This document shows positions 31,337 to 40,479 of a stretch of 64,000 bases of DNA, piece after piece. This DNA is from Nocardia terrae. Its GTDB lineage: Bacteria; Actinomycetota; Actinomycetes; Mycobacteriales; Mycobacteriaceae. The notes beneath the pieces were generated by a model. The model ran no database searches and was not told the DNA's origin. It saw only the letters and a program-made list of their open reading frames with translations. Position 1 is the stretch's first letter, and every line of letters begins with the position of its first letter. Location of the stretch: the NCBI RefSeq assembly GCF_009760405.1, contig NZ_WRPP01000003.1:1-64000 (forward strand), in the 5' to 3' direction. The translations under genes and the position numbers were made by a program.

Positions 31337-31371
31337 CAAGGCCCCGACCGTGAACCACGGTCGGGGCCTTG
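31337..31371 (+). terminator. terminator after tRNA-Arg
   Basis: A perfect 16-bp stem (31337-31352 with 31356-31371) with a 3-nt loop is followed by TTCATT. Confidence 0.9.
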
Positions 31372-31537
31372 TTCATTCGCGAATCATCGACGACTTCTCG
31401 TTGCCCAGGGCGCCAACTGATCCGGTACCGGCCGGGGTAACTCGTCGGGACGTCCGAAATCGGTTCGGCACCCGACCGCATGCACGGGTCGAGACCTGCG
31501 ACGACTCTTTGCCGCCCGCTGAAGGCGCGGAGAGGCG

Positions 31538-31554
31538 GATAAGTCTGACTTATC
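31538..31554. promoter_or_regulatory. 17-bp operator-like palindrome
   Basis: GATAAGT and ACTTATC are perfect inverted copies around CTG. Such dyads just ahead of a start codon are typical TetR-type operators. The adjacent frame is only 15 codons long, so the regulator, if any, has been lost. Confidence 0.45.
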
Positions 31555-31617
31555 GTGCCATCGTGACCGATCCGTATTCCGAATCGCGGTCCCCGGCACG
31601 AAGGTAGTACTCGTGCA

Positions 31618-31656
31618 CGCGGTGTCCGATTGTGCAGGAGGCTATCGGACACCGCG
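31618..31656. repeat. 13-bp perfect inverted repeat downstream of doxX-like gene
   Basis: CGCGGTGTCCGAT and ATCGGACACCGCG flank a 13-nt loop. It lies about 88 nt past the doxX-like stop on the minus strand and may end that transcript, although no T-run follows. Confidence 0.5.
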
Positions 31657-31743
31657 AGCGCGTCTCAGCCCAACGTGAGCACCGCGTTGCCCCGAATCCA
31701 TCACAGGACGAGATCCGTTGGAATGGTGACGGTCTCACATCGG

Positions 31744-32091
31744 TCAGGCCGCGTATTCCAGGCCCATGGCCACGATCACCGGGATCATGTAGAGCATGGG
31801 GAACGGGACGTGGCCCCAGGACTTGGCACGGACGATGGTGATCACCGCGCCGCTGAAGTAGAGCACGATGCCGACGGCCGCGGCGACGCCCAAGGGCGGG
31901 TAGAACAGGCCCGCCAGCAGTCCGGCGGCCCCGGCCAGCTTGGCCAGTCCGAGCCAGGTCCACCAGGATTCGGGCACGCCGTACTCGACCAGGGGCTCGG
32001 CCACGAACGCGGCCTTGCGCAGCAGCGAGACCGCGGAGAAGCCCACCCAGAGGGCGGCCAGGACGGTGACGATGTGATAGGCGATGGACAT
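31744..32091 (-). CDS. DoxX-family membrane protein
   Basis: This 115-residue protein has four membrane helices (about residues 4-22, 42-60, 66-85, 95-112) with the DoxX pattern (LRKAAFVAEPLVEYGVPE, then LGLAKLAGAAGLLAGLFYPPL). DoxX proteins are linked to thiol/redox homeostasis in mycobacteria, but small members such as this are mostly uncharacterised. The ATG at 32091 is preferred over one five codons upstream. Confidence 0.8.
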   Translation of the reverse strand: MSIAYHIVTVLAALWVGFSAVSLLRKAAFVAEPLVEYGVPESWWTWLGLAKLAGAAGLLAGLFYPPLGVAAAVGIVLYFSGAVITIVRAKSWGHVPFPMLYMIPVIVAMGLEYAA

Positions 32092-32301
32092 GGGCGGGGC
32101 TCGCATTCTGCTCGGTTCGGGTCGGCGTTTGCCGATCGAAATCCTGCGGCGGCGAATTCATAGATCCGCTATTCGTTTTCGATCGATCCCCGATACACCG
32201 GCTGTAGGCAGGCCCCATACATCGGCCGCGAGCAAGCCGTTCGCAGTGCGAACGGCCCTGCCTTCCATGTGAAATGGGTACGGGCCGGTATGTTCTGACA
32301 G

Positions 32302-33543
32302 GTGTCCGAGATCTCGCGCCTGCTCACCGGGGGATTCACCACGGCCCTCGCGGCCGCGATCGCGGGCCTGAACCTGGCCGCACCGGTCGCCGCCACACCC
32401 GTGGCGCCCGAGGAGCCCGCGGACGTGGCGTTCTACCACGCGGCCGACGACCGGGTGCCGGGCACGCACGGCTCGGTCATCCAATTGCGGCCACTCACAG
32501 GCGATCCCGGCCTCGCGGGCGCGCGGAACTACCTGATCCTCTACCGGTCCGTCGACATGCACGGCGATACGGTCGCGGTCTCCGGCACCCTCGCGGTCCC
32601 CGACGGCCCGGCGCCGGCGGGCGGCTGGCCACTGATCTCCTGGGCGCACGGCACCACCGGCGTCGCCGATGTGTGCGCGCCCTCGCACGACACCTCCCCC
32701 GATTTCCCGGCCCACGACTACACCTCACTGGTGCGCCGGGTGCAGGAGCGCTGGATCGCGGCCGGGTACGCGGTGGCGCAGACCGACTATCAGGGCCTGG
32801 GCACCCCCGGCCCGCACGGCTATCTGATCGGGACGGCCGAGCAGCGCGCCGTCACCGACATGGCCAGGGCCGCACGGGAAGTCGACCCGGATATCGGCAC
32901 CCGCTGGGTGGCGATGGGGCACTCCCAGGGCGGTCAGGCCGCCGTCTTCACCAACTCCCAGGCCCAGCAGTGGGCGCCCGAGCTGCAACTGCTGGGCTCG
33001 GTCGCGCTCGCCCCCGCCTCGCACCAGGGCATCGGGCTGCAGGCGTCCCAGCTCGCCAACACCGCGGGCGTGGCGGGCGCGCTCACCCCGCTCACCGGCG
33101 GGGCGGTGTCGTTCCTGCCATTGATCGTTCGCGGCTCACAGACGGTGGCAGATCCGGATCCGGCCCGATTCCTCACGCCCCGTGCGCAATCCATGCTGGC
33201 GCTGGCCGACACCCAGTGCATCGGCCAGTTGCGGCAGGGCGATTCCTGGGGCGGGTTGACGGCCGAGGACGTCTTCGTGCGCAATGGCGACATCTCCGGC
33301 CTGACCCGCGTACTGAACGAGAACGACCCCACCGCACTGCCTTTCACCCAGCCGCTGCTGGTGCTACAGGGCCGCGCCGACACCACGGTCCCGGCGCTGG
33401 CGACCGATGCCATGGTCGTGCAGCAGCAGGCGAGCGGGCGGCCGGTGCAGTACCGGGGCTATCCGGGCGTGGACCACCGCGGCGTGCTGGAGGCCTCGTT
33501 CAATGACGCGCTGTCCTGGGTGGATACCCGCTTCGGACGGTAG
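32302..33543 (+). CDS. secreted lipase/esterase, LIP family alpha/beta hydrolase
   Basis: This 413-residue exported hydrolase has a signal peptide (about residues 1-31, ending at VAA-TPVA). The nucleophile elbow is GHSQGG (about residue 217). The likely acid is Asp in LQGRADTTVP, and the likely base is His in GVDHRGVLE. The pattern GWPLISWAHGTTGVADVCAPS with paired cysteines is that of secretory (LIP) lipases common in nocardiae and mycobacteria. It starts with GTG and ends 6 nt from the convergent DinB-type gene. Confidence 0.9.
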   Translation: MSEISRLLTGGFTTALAAAIAGLNLAAPVAATPVAPEEPADVAFYHAADDRVPGTHGSVIQLRPLTGDPGLAGARNYLILYRSVDMHGDTVAVSGTLAVPDGPAPAGGWPLISWAHGTTGVADVCAPSHDTSPDFPAHDYTSLVRRVQERWIAAGYAVAQTDYQGLGTPGPHGYLIGTAEQRAVTDMARAAREVDPDIGTRWVAMGHSQGGQAAVFTNSQAQQWAPELQLLGSVALAPASHQGIGLQASQLANTAGVAGALTPLTGGAVSFLPLIVRGSQTVADPDPARFLTPRAQSMLALADTQCIGQLRQGDSWGGLTAEDVFVRNGDISGLTRVLNENDPTALPFTQPLLVLQGRADTTVPALATDAMVVQQQASGRPVQYRGYPGVDHRGVLEASFNDALSWVDTRFGR

Positions 33544-33549
33544 CGGCGC

Positions 33550-34149
33550 TCAGGCGGCCGGCTGCCAGTGCGGATCGCGGCCGAACCAGGCGGCCAGCCG
33601 GTCGTAGGCGGGCGCGTCATCGGCGATCGGCAGCTCGGCCCCGAAAGGCTTTCCCGGACCGCGGAATTCGGGCTTCAGTATCGGCTTGGACCAGGCCAGC
33701 GTGTGTTCGGCCAGCTCCGGGTCGAGAGTGCGGCTCTGCCCGGTCGCCCGCGTGAGATCCCAGGCGTGCGTCACGAATTCGGCGATCTGCTGGTCGGCGC
33801 GGCTGCGCAGCGGGACCTCCCCGCCCCTACCCGGCACCAACCGGTCCAGGTCGGCCGCGCGCCATTCCTCGAGCAGCGCCCGGGCGTGGGCCCGGAACTT
33901 CTCGTCCCAGTTCTCGCCGATCTCCTCGGGCGGCGCGGTCCAGTCGATCGTTCCGCCCCGCATGGAGACCACGAAGTTGGGCAGGCCCTTGCCCACGACG
34001 TGGGTCAGCAGCCCACGCACGTCCCAGTTCTCGCACGGTGTCGGCAGGCCCGCCTGGTCCGGGGTGATCGCGGCGATGACATCGCCCAGCTGCGCCACCG
34101 CGCGCTCCACCAGATCGACGGTCGGGTCCACAGGTGCCTTGTCGGCCAT
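33550..34149 (-). CDS. TIGR03086-type metal-binding DinB/MDMPI protein
   Basis: This 199-residue protein of the mycothiol-dependent maleylpyruvate isomerase-like superfamily has the N-terminal pattern LPTPCENWDVRGLLTHVVGK with the first metal His and the C-terminal FVTHAWDLTRATGQ with the second. Members use mycothiol or other thiols as cofactors or for transfer; the substrate of this one is unknown. Confidence 0.85.
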   Translation of the reverse strand: MADKAPVDPTVDLVERAVAQLGDVIAAITPDQAGLPTPCENWDVRGLLTHVVGKGLPNFVVSMRGGTIDWTAPPEEIGENWDEKFRAHARALLEEWRAADLDRLVPGRGGEVPLRSRADQQIAEFVTHAWDLTRATGQSRTLDPELAEHTLAWSKPILKPEFRGPGKPFGAELPIADDAPAYDRLAAWFGRDPHWQPAA

Positions 34150-34158
34150 GGGGCCAGA

Positions 34159-35556
34159 CTAGACCTGGGGCAGGACCTTCCGGGTCGTCTCGCGCAAAGG
34201 CACGATCCGCGGCGTGCGCGCCGCCCGCGCCGCCTCACGCCGCGGGGACCGCAGCCGCCACAGCACGTACAGGCCCGCCGCACAGCCCAGCGTGATGACC
34301 AGGGCCATCCATCCCGGCATGCTCGAGGTGACGCCCTGCGGATCCCGATACCAGCGCGGTGAATAGGCGATCCGGCCGAAACTGGTGCCGCGCAAGGCCA
34401 CCACCAGGCACGGCACGATCAGCACCGCGACCGCCACCACGGCGCTGCCCGCCGTCCTTGGTACCGCCGCGCCGAAGCAGAACCCGATGATCAGCCCGGT
34501 GAGGGCCACCCCGAGCACCGGAATCACCGCGCTCGAGTGTGCGGGCCCCGCGGTGAGGGCCGCGAACACCGCGAGTCCGCCGGTCGCGGCCAGCGCGATC
34601 CAAGGTGAGCGCCAACGTCGTCCGGCCGCGAGCCCCAGCACCACCGCCAGCACCGGAACCGGCGCGGACCAATCCGGCCGGGGCACCGCGACGATCGCGC
34701 TGCCCGCGTTCGCCACCGCCACCGCCAGCAGCACCAGCGTGCCCTCCCGCCCCGGCAGCAGCAGGGCCGCCACCACGGCCGCGGCAATCGTGATCGCGAC
34801 CGCCACCCCGATCTGCGCGGGTGTCCCCGAGTGCCGCACGAACCATTCCGTCGACAGCGCGGTCGCGGTGACCAGCACCAGCGCGGACAGAATCGGGCCG
34901 ATCGCCAGATCCGTGTTCTCGTCCTGGGCCACCGGAGCCGGGTGCTGCATCGCGATGCCCAGCGCGAGCACGATCGCGGTGAGCAGGATCAGCCACGCGG
35001 GCGGGGTCGCGCCGGAAGCCCATTCGATGAGCGGATTGCTCTTGCCGGAGTCGGGCAGTGAGGTCTGGTCGCCGATCAGAATGGCCGACAGGGTCCCGAT
35101 CAGGTAGGCCCCGGTCGCGACGGGTTTGCCGAATACCGCGACCGCGAGCGCGCCGAGCAGGATGCCGCTGAAGATGGAGTCGATGTAGTTGACCGTGGTC
35201 AGCGCGCCGGTGGTGGCCGCGTCCTTGTTCCACAGCTGGTCGATGAGCAGGACCGTCGCGCTGCCGAACGAGGCGATCCACGCGCTGCGCCGTCCCAGGG
35301 CGACCACCAGGGCCGCCGACACCACCGCGAACGCCGCACCCGCCGCGGCCGCGCGCGGCATGTTCAGCACCATCAGATCCAGTTGCAGGACCGAGCCCTC
35401 CCCGGTCCACCCGAGATCGAGGGGGGCCATCAGCAGCAGTCCGGCGATCGCCGCTCCGAGCAGGGCCCCCAGCGCCTCGACGGGCGGCGCGAACCGGCGG
35501 AAGTCCGCGGGCGCGAGCGCGCCCGGGGCCTGTGCCAACGCGAACTTCGCGCCCAT
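34159..35556 (-). CDS. polytopic membrane protein, about 13 helices
   Basis: No family is recognised. The 465-residue protein has about 13 hydrophobic segments separated by short loops, including charged loops such as VPRPDW and GRRSAW. The ending is basic (RRLRSPRREAARAARTPR). The ATG at 35556 behind GGGAAGG is chosen over a longer frame. It lies 9 nt upstream of the TIGR03086 gene and is probably co-transcribed with it. It might be a transporter or a lipid-modifying enzyme; no catalytic motif was seen. Confidence 0.75.
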   Translation of the reverse strand: MGAKFALAQAPGALAPADFRRFAPPVEALGALLGAAIAGLLLMAPLDLGWTGEGSVLQLDLMVLNMPRAAAAGAAFAVVSAALVVALGRRSAWIASFGSATVLLIDQLWNKDAATTGALTTVNYIDSIFSGILLGALAVAVFGKPVATGAYLIGTLSAILIGDQTSLPDSGKSNPLIEWASGATPPAWLILLTAIVLALGIAMQHPAPVAQDENTDLAIGPILSALVLVTATALSTEWFVRHSGTPAQIGVAVAITIAAAVVAALLLPGREGTLVLLAVAVANAGSAIVAVPRPDWSAPVPVLAVVLGLAAGRRWRSPWIALAATGGLAVFAALTAGPAHSSAVIPVLGVALTGLIIGFCFGAAVPRTAGSAVVAVAVLIVPCLVVALRGTSFGRIAYSPRWYRDPQGVTSSMPGWMALVITLGCAAGLYVLWRLRSPRREAARAARTPRIVPLRETTRKVLPQV

Positions 35557-35708
35557 CTCGTCACCTTCCCTCGGTGATGCGACGCCTTCCGCGTTACAGC
35601 AATAACGAGCAGCTATCGACGCCGAGGTTAACAGGGCCTGCCTATGTGAATTCTGAGAAGTGGAGTCGGTCACATCCCGCGCGGACTGCGGAACGGCCCT
35701 CGAAAGCG

Positions 35709-36063
35709 TCAGGCGCAGCGGAAACGGAAGGCAGCCAGCGGCGTGATGCCGGGAACGGAGTTGACCTCGAGGGCCGCGTCACTGTCGAGGGCGCAGCCGG
35801 TCGGGGTGCTGATCTGCACGCGGTAGCAACCGGGCGCGCCGTTGTAGACGGCAGAGCCATCAGTGCCGGTGGTCACCGTTGCGAGCTTCGCTCCCCCGCC
35901 GCAGGGTCCGATATCGGCGGCGACACCCGCCATGGGGAATTGTTCGGGGACCGTAGACGGCCTGCACCTGCAATGCCGGATCGGCCGGCGGTTCCGCACC
36001 CGCCAGCGGGGCCGGCGCGCACGCGGCGGCGAGAACGGACGTGACGAGCAGCGTGCGGCGCAC
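35709..36063 (-). pseudogene. small secreted protein broken by a frameshift
   Basis: From GTG at 36063 (GAAGGAG upstream) the first frame encodes a signal peptide (RRTLLVTSVLAAACAPAPLAG) and EPPADPALQVQAVYGP. Near 35934-35951, at a run of Cs, sense continues in the next frame as PEQFPMAGVAADIGPCGGG and runs to a natural stop with a Cys pair and C-terminal FRFRCA. Each half alone looks incomplete; joined they make a plausible exported protein of about 118 residues. The cause is either a real 1-base indel or a sequencing error in the homopolymer. Confidence 0.65.
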
Positions 36064-36149
36064 CGGGACTCCTTCGGGTCGAGCCGAGGCGAATTGGCCT
36101 CCGCGCCAATATAGGTGGTCTACCGACCGCCCAGTCACATTCCCGGCGT

Positions 36150-37280
36150 TCAGACCGCCGACACCGCGTCCGGCACGGTCATGCCGGTCGAGGTGGCGCC
36201 GCTTCCGGACGCCCGGCCGGCGGCCGTGCACTGCTCGGAGGTGAAAGCGACGGCCGCACCGAGGACTTCGAGGTCGACCCGATCGCCGACGGCCGGCGCG
36301 TCGACACTGACCCGGCGCACCTGGATCGGTTCCGGACAGCCGTCGAGATCGAGGGTGAGCACGACGTCCGCGCCCCGGAACTCCAAGGCGCGCACGGTGG
36401 CCCGGCCGGGGTGCCCGTCGGTGACGGACCGGGCCAGCAGCTGTTCGGGACGCATCATGACCGCGCCCGTGCCGGTCGGCGCGTTCACCTGCACCGGGAT
36501 CCGGCCCAGCACGGTCTCGGCCGTCTCGGTCCCGATGGTGGCGTCCAGCAGCACGGTGTCGCCGAGGAATCCGGCCGTGAACAGGTCCGCCGGAGCGGCG
36601 TACACCTCTTCGGGCGTGCCGACCTGGGTGAAGCGTCCCGAGCACATGACCGCGACCTGATCGGCGAACGACAGCGCCTCCTCCTGGTCGTGGGTGACCA
36701 GGATGCTGGTCATGCCCGCGGCGCGCAGGGTTTCGGCGACGGCCTGCCGGGTGGCGGCGCGCAGTCCGGTGTCGAGCGCGCTGAAGGGCTCGTCCAGCAG
36801 CATGACCTTGGGTTTGCGGGCCATGGCGCGGGCCAGGGCCACGCGCTGCTGCTGTCCGCCGGAGAGCTGGTGGGGGCGGCGGTCGGCGTAAGACGGGTCG
36901 AGCGAGACCATTTCGAGCAGTTCGGCGATGTGCTCCCGGTGCTTGCGCTTGCCGCCCAGCCCGCCGCCGAGGCCGTAGGCGATGTTCTGCCCGACGGTCA
37001 GGTGCGGGAACAGCGCGCCGTCCTGCGCCACGTAGCCGATGGCGCGCCGGTGCGGCGGCACCGAGAACCCTTGCCGGGTCACGACTTCCCCGCCGATGGA
37101 CACCGTGCCCGCGTCCGGGTTCTCGAATCCCGCGATCACCCGCAGCAGCGTGGTCTTCCCGCAGCCGGAGGATCCGACCACCGCGGTGGCGCTGCCGTCG
37201 GCCACGTCGAGGTCGATGGCGTCGAGCACCGGCGCGTGTCCGAAGGTCTTGGAAACCTGGTCTACGACAAGACGACTCAC
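36150..37280 (-). CDS. fbpC: iron(III) ABC transporter ATP-binding protein
   Basis: This 376-residue ATPase drives ferric iron import. It has Walker A GSSGCGKTT (about residues 36-44), Q-loop VAQDGALFPHLTV, signature LSGGQQQRVALARA, Walker B KVMLLDEPFSALD and H-loop LVTHDQEEA. A C-terminal TOBE-like domain follows from about residue 245. The GTG at 37280 overlaps the permease stop (GTGA). Confidence 0.93.
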   Translation of the reverse strand: MSRLVVDQVSKTFGHAPVLDAIDLDVADGSATAVVGSSGCGKTTLLRVIAGFENPDAGTVSIGGEVVTRQGFSVPPHRRAIGYVAQDGALFPHLTVGQNIAYGLGGGLGGKRKHREHIAELLEMVSLDPSYADRRPHQLSGGQQQRVALARAMARKPKVMLLDEPFSALDTGLRAATRQAVAETLRAAGMTSILVTHDQEEALSFADQVAVMCSGRFTQVGTPEEVYAAPADLFTAGFLGDTVLLDATIGTETAETVLGRIPVQVNAPTGTGAVMMRPEQLLARSVTDGHPGRATVRALEFRGADVVLTLDLDGCPEPIQVRRVSVDAPAVGDRVDLEVLGAAVAFTSEQCTAAGRASGSGATSTGMTVPDAVSAV

Positions 37281-38845
37281 AGTCCCGCCGCCTTCCTGGA
37301 TTGGGTGAACAGCAGATAGGTGACCGGCACCGAGGCGATGATCATGATCAGCGCGTACGGCGCGGCGGCCGCGTAGTCCAATTCGCCCGACAGCTGCCAG
37401 AACTGCATGGCGAGGGTGCGGGTGCCGTTGGGGGCGAGCAGCAGGGTCGCGGTGAGCTCGGTGGCCACGGCCACGAACACCATGGCGGCCGCCGCGGCCG
37501 CCGCGGGCGCGGTCAACCGCAGCGTGACCCGGAAGAACGTTGCGGCGGGCGACTTTCCGAGCACCTGCGAGGCCTCCTCCAGCCCCACCGGCACCTGCGC
37601 CAGCCCGGCCCGCACGCTCACCAGCGCACGGGGCAGGAACATCAGCGTGTAGGCGGCCAGAATCGTCGCGGCGGTCTGATAGAACGCGGGCAGCCAGCGA
37701 ATGCTCACCGTCACCAGCGCCAGCGCGACCACGATGCCGGGCAGCGAGCTGGTGATGTAGTTGGCTCCCTCGATGATTCGCGCGAACCGCGAGGTGGAGC
37801 GGACCGCGATCCAGGCCACCGGGAATGCGCACAGTGTGGTGATGACCGCGGCCGTGACCGCCAAACCGAGGGTCTGCCCCAGGGATCGGCCGATCTCGCC
37901 GGTGTCCCACACCGCGGAACCGCCGAGCTTCAGCCAGCGTCCGATGGTCCACAGCGGCACGCCCAGTGTGGCCGCCAGCGCACCCGCCAGCAGAGCGAAC
38001 ATGGGAATCTTGGCCCAGCCCAGCCGAATCCGGTTCGCGCCGCGCTGCGCGCCGCCGCCGATCCGGGCGTAGCGGGCCCGCCCGCGCACCGCCGACTCAC
38101 CGGCCAGCAGCACCAGGCACAGCACCACCAGCACGCCCGACAGCGTGCTGCCCGCCGCACCGGCGAAGCTCGACTGGTACTGCTCGAAGATGGCGGTGGT
38201 GAAGGTGTCGAACCGGATCATGGCGAACGCGCCGTACTCGGCCAGCAGATGCAGCGAGATCAGCAGTCCGCCGCCGAGAACCGCCAGCCGCAGCTGGGGC
38301 AGCACCACGCGCGCGAAAACGGCGACCGGCCCGGAGCCCAGGGCCCGGGCCGATTCCTCCACGGCGGGATCCAGCCGCCGCAGGGTGGCCGCCGCCGGTA
38401 GGTACACCAGCGGGAAGTACGAGACGGTCGAGACGATCACGCCCGCCCACAGCCCGTGCAGCGAGGGGACCGCGCTGACCCAGCCGTAGCTGTTGACGAA
38501 GGCCGGAACCGCCAGCGGGGCAGCGAAGATCGGTCCCCACCAGGCCGCGCCCGGCACATCGGTGCGTTCCATGATCCAGGCCAGGCCCACGCCCAGCGCC
38601 ACGCAGATCGGCACCGTCAGCACCACCAATTCGGCGGTGTTGCGCAGCAATTCGCCGACGCGCGGGCGGAAGATCAAGTGCGCGGTCTCGTTCCAGCCGG
38701 TCGAGACCAGGGTGGACACGATGTAGCCCAGCGGTACGAAGGTGGCCGCCACCATGAGCAGGGCGGCGATCGTGACGAGCGACCCGGGCCGAGGGGCCCG
38801 GATCGGAGACGCCTTCGCAGCAGGTACAGCGGTCCGAACTGACAC
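37277..38845 (-). CDS. fbpB: iron(III) ABC transporter permease, fused double domain
   Basis: This 522-residue membrane protein has about twelve helices in two homologous halves, each with an EAA-type loop (EESARALGSGPVAVFARVVL near residue 165; EEASQVLGKSPAATFFRVTL near residue 430). This double-domain form is typical of FbpB/SfuB iron permeases, so one chain forms the whole channel. It is coupled to fbpC by a 4-nt overlap. Confidence 0.93.
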   Translation of the reverse strand: MSVRTAVPAAKASPIRAPRPGSLVTIAALLMVAATFVPLGYIVSTLVSTGWNETAHLIFRPRVGELLRNTAELVVLTVPICVALGVGLAWIMERTDVPGAAWWGPIFAAPLAVPAFVNSYGWVSAVPSLHGLWAGVIVSTVSYFPLVYLPAAATLRRLDPAVEESARALGSGPVAVFARVVLPQLRLAVLGGGLLISLHLLAEYGAFAMIRFDTFTTAIFEQYQSSFAGAAGSTLSGVLVVLCLVLLAGESAVRGRARYARIGGGAQRGANRIRLGWAKIPMFALLAGALAATLGVPLWTIGRWLKLGGSAVWDTGEIGRSLGQTLGLAVTAAVITTLCAFPVAWIAVRSTSRFARIIEGANYITSSLPGIVVALALVTVSIRWLPAFYQTAATILAAYTLMFLPRALVSVRAGLAQVPVGLEEASQVLGKSPAATFFRVTLRLTAPAAAAAAAMVFVAVATELTATLLLAPNGTRTLAMQFWQLSGELDYAAAAPYALIMIIASVPVTYLLFTQSRKAAGL

Positions 38846-38847
38846 GG

Positions 38848-39870
38848 TTACAGCAGGCCCGCCTCGGTCATGAGCTGCGTGACCTTCTTGGCGTCCAGCT
38901 TGCTCGGGTCGATCTTGGGGTAGTCCAGCGAGGCCAGCGGCGGCAGCGCCGGGTTGGCCGCGACGTCGGAGGCCACCGGGTACTCCATGGAGTCACCGGT
39001 CTGCAGCACCGTCTGCCCCTTCTTGGAGGTGATGAAGTTCAGGAACTTCTGGGCGTTGGCCTGCTTGGTGCTCGACTTCAGCACGCCGCCACCGGAAATG
39101 GAGACGAAGGCGCCCGGGTCCTGGTTCTTGAAGTAGAACAGCTGGGTGTTGCCGCTGTTCTCCTTGGTCTTGGCCTGGTCGCGGTACCAGTAGTAGTGGT
39201 AGATGACGCCGCCGTCGATCTGGCCGTTGTTCGCGTTCTTCATCACGGTCGTGTTGTTCTGCCCGATGACCGCGTTGTCCTTCATGCCCTTCAGCCACGC
39301 CTTGGTGGCGTCCTCGCCCTTCTGGGCGAGCAGCGCGGCCACGATGGCCTGGAAGTCCGCGCCCGACGCGGCGCCGCTCCACTTGCCCTTCCACTGCGGC
39401 TGCTGCAGATCCAGCAGCGACTTGGGCAGCTGGTCGGCGGGGAGCTTCGCGGAGTTGTAGACGAAAACGGTGGAGCGCGCGGCGATTCCGGTCCACTTGC
39501 CGGTGGACGGGCGGAACTGCTCGGGCACCTGCGCCAGCGTGTCCTTGTCGACATCGGCGAACAGGCCGGCGTTCTCGACCAGCGCCATGGCCGGGGAGTT
39601 CTCGGTGAGGAAGACGTCGGCCTTGGAGTTCTTGCCTTCGGCCACGAGCTGGTTGCCCAGGTCGGTGTCACCGCCGTTGCGGATGGTCACCTTGATGCCG
39701 GTGTCCTTGGTGAACGCGTCGATCCACTCCTTGGTGAGGGATTCGTGCTGCGCGTTGTAGACCAGGATCTCGTTGTCGTCCTTGGACGAGCTCGAGCACG
39801 CCGTGGTCGCGCCGAGCACCGCGAGCGCGGCCAGTGCGCCGGACACCAGTTTCCATCGAGCCGCCGTCAT
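38848..39870 (-). CDS. fbpA: iron(III)-binding lipoprotein of ABC transporter
   Basis: This 340-residue solute-binding protein has a signal peptide with lipobox-like LGATTAC followed by a Ser-rich linker. The transferrin-like fold shows EILVYNAQHESLTKEWIDAF and the iron-ligand tyrosine region VIYHYYWYRD. The ATG at 39870 lies behind GGAAGG; a longer frame upstream is not used. It heads the fbpABC operon, with an IdeR-like iron box about 32 nt upstream. Confidence 0.93.
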   Translation of the reverse strand: MTAARWKLVSGALAALAVLGATTACSSSSKDDNEILVYNAQHESLTKEWIDAFTKDTGIKVTIRNGGDTDLGNQLVAEGKNSKADVFLTENSPAMALVENAGLFADVDKDTLAQVPEQFRPSTGKWTGIAARSTVFVYNSAKLPADQLPKSLLDLQQPQWKGKWSGAASGADFQAIVAALLAQKGEDATKAWLKGMKDNAVIGQNNTTVMKNANNGQIDGGVIYHYYWYRDQAKTKENSGNTQLFYFKNQDPGAFVSISGGGVLKSSTKQANAQKFLNFITSKKGQTVLQTGDSMEYPVASDVAANPALPPLASLDYPKIDPSKLDAKKVTQLMTEAGLL

Positions 39871-39901
39871 GACCGTCCTTCCACTCACCGAGCCTAGCCT
39901 C

Positions 39902-39920
39902 TGAGGTTTGCCTAACCAAC
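39902..39920. promoter_or_regulatory. IdeR/DtxR iron box upstream of fbpABC
   Basis: On the minus strand GTTGGTTAGGCAAACCTCA matches 15 of 19 positions of the IdeR consensus TTAGGTTAGGCTAACCTAA. Its place directly before the iron transporter predicts iron-dependent repression. Confidence 0.8.
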
Positions 39921-40028
39921 GTACAGTCCCGGGCTCCCGGTTCAAATGCCACCCCACCAATCGACACGGAATCGCTGTAGTCTGCCGTCGTTCCAGAACC
40001 GAAGATCGGCCCGAGTCGAAGGATCTCG

Positions 40029-40472
40029 ATGACCCGCAATCGCCGCACTCCCCTCACCATCGGACTCGGCGCAGTGGCCGTGGTACTCGTGGGGGGTGGC
40101 ATCGCCACCGCGGTGACGTTGAACGGCAAGGACTCCGGCGCCAGTGACGACAAGCGCGTCGAGACCGCGCTACGCGACTTCTACGACGCCATGTCCACCG
40201 GCGGCGCGTCGGCCGCCGTGGGCAAGACCTGCGCGAGCGATCGCGCCCAGTACGACGCGCTCCCCGACGCCGCGAAGAAGGGTTCGGACCAGGGCAAGAT
40301 CTCGATGAAGATCGACGAGATCCAGGGCATCAACATCACCGGCGACCGCGCCACCGCGACCACCCTGGGCACCATCACCATTCCCGGCGTGAGCGACAGC
40401 AAGCGATCCATCCCGGAGCATCTGCGCAAGGAAGACGGCGTATGGAAGGTCTGCTCCACCGACGCGAAGTAG
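40029..40472 (+). CDS. membrane-anchored NTF2-like small protein
   Basis: This 147-residue protein has a basic N-terminus, one membrane helix (about residues 10-30) and an external domain ending GVWKVCSTD. The pattern (short helix VETALRDFYDAMSTGGAS, a pair of cysteines, then beta strands) resembles the small DUF4878/NTF2-like exported proteins abundant in nocardiae and mycobacteria. Function is unknown. It precedes the phosphoesterase by 7 nt and probably shares its transcript. Confidence 0.75.
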   Translation: MTRNRRTPLTIGLGAVAVVLVGGGIATAVTLNGKDSGASDDKRVETALRDFYDAMSTGGASAAVGKTCASDRAQYDALPDAAKKGSDQGKISMKIDEIQGINITGDRATATTLGTITIPGVSDSKRSIPEHLRKEDGVWKVCSTDAK

Positions 40473-40479
40473 GACGGCG

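Larger units (their letters stand above)
31372..31743. other. 372-base region without an intact gene; two strong dyads
   Basis: It contains GATAAGT-CTG-ACTTATC (31538-31554), an operator-like palindrome, followed 9 nt later by GTG and a 15-codon frame (VTDPYSESRSPARR, stop near 31607) that looks like the cut-off start of a regulator gene. A 13-bp perfect inverted repeat (31618-31630/31644-31656) follows. No complete gene is supported. Confidence 0.5.
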
